From the NCBI RefSeq assembly GCF_016888125.1, contig NZ_JACSWA010000454.1, forward strand, positions 1-32,229: DNA of 32,229 nucleotides, in the 5' to 3' direction. Made by a program: the position numbers and the translations under genes. The notes under the pieces are model-generated. The model was not told the DNA's origin, made no database searches, and saw nothing but the letters and a program-made list of their open reading frames with translations. Of this stretch, positions 15,397 to 22,208 are shown piece after piece. Source of the stretch: Spirulina sp. CCY15215. GTDB lineage: Bacteria > Cyanobacteriota > Cyanobacteriia > Cyanobacteriales > Spirulinaceae. Each line of letters opens with the position of its first letter. Within the stretch, counting starts at the first letter, position 1.

Positions 15397-16611
15397 TTAA
15401 CGAAGTCTTGGAAAACTGGGCAGATCCACCGATGCTAAAGAGCGATGTTTTTTCTGGGAGCGAGGATGCAGAGTCGGTGCAGGTGGGGGAGTCGGTGCGC
15501 TTAAACGCGAGATTGTCCCTTTCGATTGGCGATCGCTTCCCTTGCCTGTGCGAAAATCTGGGAGAGAAACGTTCATCAAACCCATTGTTGGCGGTTTATT
15601 GGCATATTTAGGGGGTTGGGGAGCAGGAGAAACCAGTTCTTTCGGGTCAGGTTGAGCCGTTTGTGAGAATTCCAATTCTTGGGAGGGTTGACTCATGGCT
15701 CGCGTCACCCAACTGGGAGGCTCCCCAATCTCTGATTGCTGATTTCGGAATTGTAATGACCAGGGTTGAATCGGTTTGGGTTTACCAGAAAAAGGAACTT
15801 GCTTGGGAAGGGGAGGAACAGGAGAGAGCATTCCCTGTGTTGCTGAACCCTGTCTCAAAGGCATTGCTCCTCCTTGGGGGTCTTCGGAAAATTGTGGAAG
15901 AACTTCCGATGCTTCTAGTCCTTTCCCCTGAGAAGATGCAGGAGGTAAACTCAAATACTTATCCAACACGGTTTTAAATTGTTGGGTATGTTCTTGTTGG
16001 CGACTGAGGCGATCGCGCAATTGTAGGGAATTATCTGAGGCTTGAACTAATAACTGAGATTGTTCCTCATAACGCTGTCTTACTAAAGCGCATTCTCGTT
16101 CCATTCTCACAATATGGGTTTGAGCAACTTCTAGTTGAGAGGTGAGAGTCTGAATGAGAGAGTGTTGGCGTTGGGCAACGTGGTGGGAAGCCTCCAACTC
16201 TTGAAATAATAATTCTATCTGAGCTTGTGCCTCAAATAGTTCCGGATCGGGTTGAGAAGAAGGTAAAGAATTTTGACGCGATCGCCGCTTTTCGGTTTCC
16301 AAGTCTTCCCTGGTTTGGGTTAAAGCCTGTTCTAAGGTGGCGACCTTTTTCAGTAATTCGCGATTGCGCTGGCGTAATTTTCGTGCCAACGTAAACCAAT
16401 CTGCTTCATTAACGGTATGGGGATTATTCGTGAAAATTTCTTCCGAGGAAGGCAGTTGCTCAAAAACCCGTGCAGCTTGGGATTCCCCCAAAGAAGAGTC
16501 AGTATCAGTAGATGGCATCTCGCTGCGATCGCTGGCAGAAGTTTCACCAAAAGAAGATTCTGGGCTTGAATCTGCTTTCGGCTTGGGTTGATTGTTATTG
16601 ACTTCACTCAT
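15397..16611 (-). CDS. Coiled-coil, proline-rich protein of unknown function
   Basis: 404 residues, not recognised as a named family. An acidic Ser/Glu-rich N-terminus (1-65) precedes a coiled-coil block (about 70-220, with LARKLRQRNRELLKKVATLE and IVRMERECALVRQRYEEQSQ). A long disordered Pro/Gln/Ser region (220-370) and a basic C-terminus follow. Two short 'V(S/D)LP(D/S)F' motifs occur near the end (VSLPDF and VDLPSF, the second just before the final PRLR), which may be peptide ligands or localisation motifs. No signal peptide or membrane segment. It ends 51 nt before ubiD on the same strand. The layout (coiled coil plus disordered linker plus short terminal motif) suits a scaffold or septum/cytoskeleton-associated protein, but this is a guess. 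Confidence 0.65.
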   Translation of the reverse strand: MSEVNNNQPKPKADSSPESSFGETSASDRSEMPSTDTDSSLGESQAARVFEQLPSSEEIFTNNPHTVNEADWFTLARKLRQRNRELLKKVATLEQALTQTREDLETEKRRSRQNSLPSSQPDPELFEAQAQIELLFQELEASHHVAQRQHSLIQTLTSQLEVAQTHIVRMERECALVRQRYEEQSQLLVQASDNSLQLRDRLSRQQEHTQQFKTVLDKYLSLPPASSQGKGLEASEVLPQFSEDPQGGAMPLRQGSATQGMLSPVPPLPKQVPFSGKPKPIQPWSLQFRNQQSEIGEPPSWVTRAMSQPSQELEFSQTAQPDPKELVSPAPQPPKYANKPPTMGLMNVSLPDFRTGKGSDRQSKGTISRLSAPTPPPAPTLHPRSQKKHRSLASVDLPSFPRLR

Positions 16612-16740
16612 AACTTTGATAACTTTTGGCTAACTACCGTTTTCTTAACAGCAATAATGACGATCGCGATCTAAAGAGACTGCCTCGAGATGCAATAGGG
16701 AATTGCTCGATCATTCCCCCATTAAGGATAATGCAAAAGT

Positions 16741-16761
16741 GGGAATAGGCAACAGGGAACA
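16741..16761 (+). repeat. STRR-like short repeat copy downstream of the PEP-synthase-like gene
   Basis: GGGAATAGGCAACAGGGAAC reads like the units found inside the neighbouring gene at 17683-17751 but on the opposite strand. It lies 22 nt past that gene's stop. Confidence 0.55.
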
Positions 16762-16782
16762 ATCACCATTTCCTCGGCAAAA

Positions 16783-19068
16783 TTAATCTTGCTGGGTTTT
16801 TTCTGCCCGTAAAAAGCGTTGCTCTGCCCGAGCGATCGCCAGATAAGTTGCCTCGACAGCCTCGGGTTCTACGGAAATCGAAGTAATGCCCCACTCAACT
16901 AGGCGCTCGATGAGTTCGGGAGAGCGCACGATCGCGGCACCGCACAGGGAACAGGGAATTCCCTCTTTGCGTGCGGTACGAATTAACATCTCCAGGGCGG
17001 CAGTAACGGCAGGATGAGACTCATTGTAAAATTGTCCTAACTGGGAATGTTCGCGATCGGTTCCAAGCAAAAGTTGAATTAAATCATTAGTTCCGATCGC
17101 CATCCCTTGCACCCCTGCCCGCACATATTCCGGCAACATAAAAATAACAGAAGGCACTTCTGCCATGATCCACAGTTGAAAAGAAGCCCGTTGCAGAAGT
17201 CCCACCTCTTCCACCTGTTTTCGAGCCGCGATAAATTCCTCAAGACTGCGAACAAAAGGCAAAATGAGATGGCAATTGTCCCATTGTTCCCGCACTTGCT
17301 TTAAAGCCGCCAATTCCGCCTCAAATAGAGCAGAATTGAGGCGATAGGTATGAGTTCCTCGCACTCCCATCAAAGGATTGAGAGCCAGATCGGCAGACCC
17401 TGGTAAAGGTGGAAATTCCGGCGATCGCCAATCCGTCGAGCGGTAAAAAATGGGACGAGGAGCAAACATTTCGGCGAGTTGGTCAAGACGTTGTACCAAT
17501 TCAGCAATTAATTTTCGAGGATGCTGCAACCACCAAGTTAAAGCATGAGCCTGCAATAATTCCAGCATCATTAACTCCGAACGCACTAATCCTACCCCAT
17601 CCACAGGCAGACGAGAAGCACGGTGAAAAGAACTCGGCTGACTGAGATTAACTAACAGTCTCGTGGCGATCGCAGAAGGTTCCTCGAACTGTTCCCCCTT
17701 GCCTATTATTACCTGTTCCCTATTGCCTATTACCTCTTCCCTATTGCCTTCTTCTGCCAGATAAATTTTCCCTTGAGTCCCATCTATGATCACAAATTCT
17801 CCCGTTTCCAGTAACTGAGTTGCATCGATCGCCCCCACTAATGCCGGAATGCCTAATTCGCGAGCCAAAATAGCACCGTGACTGGTGAGATTTCCTTGTT
17901 CGAGAACTAATCCTGCGGCTTGTTTAAGCAAAGGAAACCAATAAAATTCTAGAGTTTTTGCCACTAAGATTTCCCCGACGGAAATTTCTTGATGCAAATC
18001 ATCGGGAGAAGTCAGCACCCGCACTGGGGCGATCGCTCGTCCTGGAGAAGCACTCACTCCCGTCACAAGGGGAAGTGAAAGGGTAGAAGAAATAGGGGGA
18101 GAAACCTGCTGTTCCTCGTTCCACTGCACGAGATAGAGTTGAGGTGTTTTTTCTGTCCGATTTAAGACCCATTCCCAAGAAAAATTCTCAGTTTTCTCCA
18201 ATTGTATTCTTTGGGTGAGAGTCAGAATTTGGGAGAGTACGGCTGAGTCTAAAACATAATTTTCTTGCTCTTCTTCTGGAAGCGATCGGTTTTCCAAACA
18301 ATTCGCTGATGAAAGGGTGGGTTTCTCTCTGATATAGCACTCCCGTGTTTTACGACCAAGAGATTGAGCCTCAATCTCTTTTGTGACTGCATTAACGCCA
18401 TAGGTTTCCAGTTCCACTTCCCCTCGCATCCAACTGTAACCCAGTCCCCGTGTCGCTTCAATTTGCCATTGAGTGGAGTTAGCAACAACCCTTCCCGAGG
18501 CGATCGCCCCCCCGATCGGCTGCACCAAAACCGCCATTTGAATGCGATCGAGTTCAATACCCCCACATTGCCAATAAAACAAACTTTTGGCTCGAAAAAG
18601 CTCACTCCAAACTTGTTTGAGGGCATTCTCAAAAGATTGGGGTTCGCACCAACAGGTTTGCGATCGCCAAATGCCTCGAATGGGATAAGGGGCAGTATCA
18701 AAAATTGCCAGAGAAGGACGCAAAATTAAAGCTGGTGCTAACAATTTATCTGCCGCTACTAGAAATTCATCGAGCCATTGAGAGGGCAGAGAAACTGTTG
18801 TAATATCCTGACAAATATTACGAGCAAGTTGTTGTAGGGCGCGATAATCCTTGATATCAATATGGAGAGAAGAACCCGAAAGATCCGTCAAGATGGGTTT
18901 GGACTCTCCCGGAATAGTTAAAAATTGCTGCCATACTGTCGTCGCGATCGCAAATCCTGGCGGGATCGGATACCCTTGCTGCAATAATTGGCTTAAAACA
19001 AAGGCTTTTTCTCCCACCAGAGGGCGTTGGGAGGGCTGAATGCGATCGAGCCATAAAAGATCGGGCAT
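16783..19068 (-). CDS. PEP synthase-like protein (PPDK/PEP-utilizer family) with divergent ATP-binding domain
   Basis: 761 residues; canonical PpsA has about 790. The domain order is kept. The PPDK_N ATP-grasp region covers about 1-320 (start VGEKAFVLSQLLQQGYPIPPG; IEATRGLGYSW at 203-213). The swivelling phospho-His domain has LTSHGAILARELGIPAL (394-410) with His397 as the phosphorylated residue. The PEP TIM barrel covers about 470-750 (ALNPLMGVRG; IGTNDLIQLLLGTDRE; SLCGAAI with Cys709). However, the usual 'VRSSATAEDLPGASFAG' loop of the ATP-grasp domain is replaced by LRPSLAIFDTAPYPIRGIWR, and the barrel motif normally read CGQAPS is CGAAIV. It may therefore use another substrate or have lost pyruvate phosphorylation. 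A 7-residue repeat insert lies between the swivel and barrel domains. An STRR array sits directly upstream. Confidence 0.75.
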   Translation of the reverse strand: MPDLLWLDRIQPSQRPLVGEKAFVLSQLLQQGYPIPPGFAIATTVWQQFLTIPGESKPILTDLSGSSLHIDIKDYRALQQLARNICQDITTVSLPSQWLDEFLVAADKLLAPALILRPSLAIFDTAPYPIRGIWRSQTCWCEPQSFENALKQVWSELFRAKSLFYWQCGGIELDRIQMAVLVQPIGGAIASGRVVANSTQWQIEATRGLGYSWMRGEVELETYGVNAVTKEIEAQSLGRKTRECYIREKPTLSSANCLENRSLPEEEQENYVLDSAVLSQILTLTQRIQLEKTENFSWEWVLNRTEKTPQLYLVQWNEEQQVSPPISSTLSLPLVTGVSASPGRAIAPVRVLTSPDDLHQEISVGEILVAKTLEFYWFPLLKQAAGLVLEQGNLTSHGAILARELGIPALVGAIDATQLLETGEFVIIDGTQGKIYLAEEGNREEVIGNREQVIIGKGEQFEEPSAIATRLLVNLSQPSSFHRASRLPVDGVGLVRSELMMLELLQAHALTWWLQHPRKLIAELVQRLDQLAEMFAPRPIFYRSTDWRSPEFPPLPGSADLALNPLMGVRGTHTYRLNSALFEAELAALKQVREQWDNCHLILPFVRSLEEFIAARKQVEEVGLLQRASFQLWIMAEVPSVIFMLPEYVRAGVQGMAIGTNDLIQLLLGTDREHSQLGQFYNESHPAVTAALEMLIRTARKEGIPCSLCGAAIVRSPELIERLVEWGITSISVEPEAVEATYLAIARAEQRFLRAEKTQQD
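17683..17751 (-). repeat. In-frame STRR-type repeat inside the PEP-synthase-like gene
   Basis: On the minus strand a 21-nt unit (GGCAATAGGGAASAGGTAATA) occurs twice in tandem, followed by a decayed third copy (ATAGGCAAGGGGGAACAG). It codes GNREEVI, GNREQVI, then IGKGEQ at residues 441-460. This is the linker between the phospho-His domain and the barrel. Confidence 0.8.
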
Positions 19069-19075
19069 CGGAAAC

Positions 19076-19270
19076 AGTTGACAGTTGATAGGTATGATAG
19101 TTGATAGTTGATAGTTGATAGTTGATAGTTGATAGGTATGATAGTTGATAGTTGATAGGTATGATAGTTGATAGTTGATAGGTATGATAGTTGATAGTTG
19201 ATAGTTGATAGCGGGGAGAATAGTTGATAGGTATGATAGTTGATAGTTGATAGTTGATAGTTGATAGTTG
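19076..19270. repeat. STRR array: about 17 perfect GATAGTT heptamers with five GATAGGTAT interruptions
   Basis: Heptamers of GATAGTT occur in runs of 5, 2, 2, 3 and 5. GATAGGTAT separates the runs, and one longer break (GATAGCGGGGAGAATAGTT) precedes the last. The array fills nearly the whole gap between the hydrolase and the PEP-synthase-like gene and ends 7 nt before the latter's ATG, so it forms that gene's leader. This is the short tandemly repeated repetitive (STRR) class known from cyanobacteria. Confidence 0.92.
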
Positions 19271-19286
19271 GGAGAAGGAGATAAAT

Positions 19287-20351
19287 TTATATTTCTTTGT
19301 CTTCACATTTTCCCAAATCTCGAAATTCTTCGCAAAATTCAAGGAGTCGATTTAAACCCCAAAATTGATCTTCTTGTTTTGTCTGGGTGGAAAGATGGGA
19401 AACATGACCACCTTGTGGGGCTAAGAGGAGATGAGCTTGGGGATTTTGGTTCGTGCGTTGTTGAATTTCTGGAACTAAGGTGGGATCGAAAAGGGGATCT
19501 TCTCCATCATAAACAAGCAAATAAGGGAGATCGATTTTGTCTAAGAGATAAAGACCGCTCGTTTGATAATAATAATCTTCAACCGTTGCAAAACCATAAT
19601 AATCAATCACCATTTCGCGATCGAAGGCGCGAATGGAATCAACCCGCTCGATCGCCTCAGATTTAGTGCTTTCTGGAAAGCGATCGCCCCGCAGTTTTGC
19701 CGCTTGGTACAATTCCCTCGCTAAAATTCCTTCAATAATTCGGCCAATGGGTGTTTGCACAAGATAAGTTAAAGAGCGATTGGATTCTAAATTAGGGGAT
19801 AAAACGGCGGCTGTCTGAATATAAGGACACTTTTCCTCTCGTGCTGCTTTTAAGCCCCACAAGGAAAGTTGTCCCCCTAAAGAAAAGCCCGTCAAAGCAA
19901 CATGAGGAGGACACCCCAACTGCACCAACTGTTCCGCTAGTTTTACCAAATCAAAGCCTTCGTGCCAACCATCAGAAGAAGGAACTGGGGATAATTCCCC
20001 ACTTTTACCATGCGATCGCCAATCGTAAACTAAAACCGCCCAACCCCGAGCATAAGCCTTACGAGCCAGTGTACGAGCATACCAAGCCGTCTCTAAGTCT
20101 CCCGTAATGCCATAAGTAATAATCATCGTTCCTTTTGCACCTGGGGGACAACTCCACAACCCCCACAAAGGCACATCGCGAAAACCCGAAAAACAATGCT
20201 CCTGCCAAGGAATAAGGGGAAATTTGGCAAGCCAAGGCGATCGCTCCTTCTGTCTTTGCCAAATCTTCCCATAAACATAACTGGCAAAGATGGTTTGTAC
20301 TAAGCTATTTCTTAAATACCAAGGCGGATGGTAGGGGGTCATCAATTTCAT
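19287..20351 (-). CDS. YheT-family alpha/beta hydrolase
   Basis: 354 residues. The nucleophile elbow is LTGFSLGGQLSLWGL with Ser157. The acid is Asp285 in YDGEDPLFDP and the base His316 in PQGGHVSHLS. The N-terminus (PPWYLRNSLVQTIFASYVY) matches the YheT/COG0429 group, where a 'gHlqT' region precedes the hydrolase core. ITYGITGDLETAWYARTLAR gives the oxyanion loop. These enzymes act on ester substrates that are mostly unknown; a lipid or short-chain ester is a guess. Cytosolic: no signal peptide. Either Met1 or Met4 could be the start. The STRR array lies downstream, between it and the next minus-strand gene. Confidence 0.85.
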   Translation of the reverse strand: MKLMTPYHPPWYLRNSLVQTIFASYVYGKIWQRQKERSPWLAKFPLIPWQEHCFSGFRDVPLWGLWSCPPGAKGTMIITYGITGDLETAWYARTLARKAYARGWAVLVYDWRSHGKSGELSPVPSSDGWHEGFDLVKLAEQLVQLGCPPHVALTGFSLGGQLSLWGLKAAREEKCPYIQTAAVLSPNLESNRSLTYLVQTPIGRIIEGILARELYQAAKLRGDRFPESTKSEAIERVDSIRAFDREMVIDYYGFATVEDYYYQTSGLYLLDKIDLPYLLVYDGEDPLFDPTLVPEIQQRTNQNPQAHLLLAPQGGHVSHLSTQTKQEDQFWGLNRLLEFCEEFRDLGKCEDKEI

Positions 20352-20472
20352 GGTCGGGTACTCTCCAACAGTCTTGAGTTGAGAAATCAGAAAATAACTT
20401 TGCTAAATTTCTGAAATGAAGGAAAAAAACGGCGATCGGCATAAAAGGTTATCGGAAATGACCTCTTATACT

Positions 20473-20478
20473 TATAAT
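20473..20478 (+). promoter_or_regulatory. Candidate -10 box (TATAAT) upstream of rpaA
   Basis: A perfect TATAAT lies 87 nt before the rpaA start. No good -35 is seen 16-18 nt upstream, so the promoter may be activator-dependent. The call rests on one box only. Confidence 0.4.
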
Positions 20479-20564
20479 CAATACAGAAAACTTTACTTTC
20501 TGCTTGCAGTTCTTATTAAACCGCAACAGATCGTAAAACTAACCTATACCTTAGTTCTCTAGCT

Positions 20565-21305
20565 ATGCCTCGAATACTGGTCATTGACGACGATCCCGCA
20601 ATTTCGGAATTGGTTTCCATCAACTTAGAGATGGCTGGATACGATGTGAATCTGGCTAGTGATGGCATAAAAGGTCAAGCATTGGCAGTACAACTACAGC
20701 CAGACTTGATTATGCTGGATTTAATGTTACCTAAAGTAGATGGCTTTACAGTATGCCAACGACTGCGACGGGACGATCGCACAGCAGACATTCCCGTTCT
20801 CATGCTTACGGCACTGGATCAAACTGCCGACAAAGTAGGAGGATTTAATGCCGGTGCTGATGACTATATGACCAAACCCTTTGAACTCGAAGAAATGTTA
20901 GCTAGAGTTCGCGCTCTTCTGCGGCGCACCGATCGTATGCCCCAAGCGGCAAAACATTCAGAAATTCTCAGTTACGGTCCCCTGACTCTAATTCCCGAAC
21001 GCTTTGAAGCGAACTGGTTTGATAAAACCGTAAAATTAACGCATTTAGAATTTGAACTACTGCATTGTTTATTGCAACGTCACGGTCAAACCGTCTCCCC
21101 CAGCGAAATTCTCAAGGAAGTTTGGGGCTACGATCCCGATGATGATATCGAAACCATTCGCGTCCACATTCGCCATTTGAGAACGAAATTAGAACCCGAT
21201 CCTCGTCATCCCAAGTACATTAAAACTGTCTATGGGGCGGGTTATTGTTTAGAGTTACCTGGAATCGAACGAGAAGAGATGGCGGAAAATTCGGCAACGG
21301 CTTAG
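20565..21305 (+). CDS. rpaA: RpaA, OmpR-type response regulator (circadian output, phycobilisome association)
   Basis: 246 residues. The receiver domain has the acidic pocket Asp8-Asp9, phospho-acceptor Asp52 in [13 protein letters not shown], Thr82 in MLTALDQ and Lys105-type [10 protein letters not shown]. The C-terminal winged helix (about 135-230) has [20 protein letters not shown] and [20 protein letters not shown]. The whole sequence follows the cyanobacterial RpaA pattern closely, including [20 protein letters not shown], and not RpaB (which carries a different linker). RpaA is phosphorylated by SasA (stimulated by KaiC), dephosphorylated with CikA, and drives dusk genes. No kinase gene is adjacent. 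A terminator hairpin follows, so it is monocistronic. No clear Shine-Dalgarno precedes the ATG. Confidence 0.95.
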   Translation: MPRILVIDDDPAISELVSINLEMAGYDVNLASDGIKGQALAVQLQPDLIMLDLMLPKVDGFTVCQRLRRDDRTADIPVLMLTALDQTADKVGGFNAGADDYMTKPFELEEMLARVRALLRRTDRMPQAAKHSEILSYGPLTLIPERFEANWFDKTVKLTHLEFELLHCLLQRHGQTVSPSEILKEVWGYDPDDDIETIRVHIRHLRTKLEPDPRHPKYIKTVYGAGYCLELPGIEREEMAENSATA

Positions 21306-21342
21306 ATTTGAACAGATAAAGTTGTTAATATATTGAGTCAGT

Positions 21343-21368
21343 ATCCCCATTATCGAGATGGGGATTTT
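21343..21368 (+). terminator. Rho-independent terminator of rpaA
   Basis: ATCCCCAT (21343-21350) pairs perfectly with ATGGGGAT (21358-21365) around a 7-nt loop, followed by TTT. It lies 38 nt past the rpaA stop and ahead of the ribosome binding site of the next gene. Confidence 0.8.
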
Positions 21369-21386
21369 AAATAGGAGATTGAGAAT

Positions 21387-22208
21387 ATGGCAATAATGAG
21401 AGAAACAAAATCAAACATCGGTTCTATACTGAGAAAAGTTAGAGTGAGATTGGGATACCCCATCAACGAAAAGTTATTTCAGGTCTGTGGCATCCAACGT
21501 TCGGGAAATCATGCGTTAATTAATTGGATAATTTCACAACAACCCTTAAAAACTTGTTTTATTAATGGGGTTTTTCCAGACCAAAACCCTTGGGAGCAAA
21601 ACTGGGGAATATCCTATCGCAATTTTGATTACTGGCCGGGACATCGAGATCTCGCGGGGGCCCTTGTTTCCAAACAGTTATTGATTTGTTCTTACGAGAA
21701 TTATGCGTTAGATAAAATCGATCGCCATCGAAGTCAACTTTTAGTAGATGTTGGTAAAAGTCAGGAGGTTTGTTCTGTGTTGATTTTGCGAGATCCTTAT
21801 AATACCTTCGCAAGCTGGTTAAAAGCAGGTTGGGATGTGACCGCAGAAATTACTGAAATGTGGAAAGTCTATGCAAGAGAATTTATCGGTCAAACCTCTT
21901 ATCTTCAGAATCAGACAGTAACAATTAATTTTAATACTTGGTTCGCTAGTCAGGAGTATCGTCGTCAACTTGCTCATGCTCTCAATCTAGAGTTTACCGA
22001 TCGAGGTTTAGATATAATTACACATCACGGCGGTGGTAGTTCTTTTGATAAACAAAGTTTAGATGGTAATGCCAAACAAATGAACGTTCTCAGAAGATTT
22101 CAAGCATTTGTCGATAATCCTGTTTATCGCAAAATCTTTCAAGACCAAGAAATTCAAGAATTATCAGAGAAAATTTTTGGTGAGATCGAAGGTACTAAAG
22201 TTCTTTGA
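21387..22208 (+). CDS. Sulfotransferase-like P-loop protein
   Basis: 273 residues. The N-terminal strand-loop-helix FQVCGIQRSGNHALINWI (31-48) matches the 5'-phosphosulfate loop of PAPS-dependent sulfotransferases (usual form 'PRSGTT'). VLILRDPYNTFASWLKAGW (131-149) matches the 3'-phosphate motif with its Arg and Ser. In between lies an acceptor-like region (NWGISYRNFDYWPGH) and at the end a helical tail. It may transfer sulfate to a carbohydrate or lipid; the acceptor is unknown. AGGAG lies 9 nt before the ATG. Its stop codon abuts the stop of the convergent ABC exporter gene with no gap. Nearby glycosyltransferases and exporters make a glycan acceptor plausible, but it is not in their transcript. 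Confidence 0.7.
   Translation: MAIMRETKSNIGSILRKVRVRLGYPINEKLFQVCGIQRSGNHALINWIISQQPLKTCFINGVFPDQNPWEQNWGISYRNFDYWPGHRDLAGALVSKQLLICSYENYALDKIDRHRSQLLVDVGKSQEVCSVLILRDPYNTFASWLKAGWDVTAEITEMWKVYAREFIGQTSYLQNQTVTINFNTWFASQEYRRQLAHALNLEFTDRGLDIITHHGGGSSFDKQSLDGNAKQMNVLRRFQAFVDNPVYRKIFQDQEIQELSEKIFGEIEGTKVL

Noticed and set aside
19076-19270. Possible CRISPR array
   Set aside because: The units are 7 nt with no unique spacers of 30-40 nt and no cas genes nearby; it is an STRR.
18857-19342. Open frame reading STINYQLSTINYQ across the STRR array
   Set aside because: The repetitive peptide is only the translation of the heptamers; it has no start signal and overlaps two real genes.
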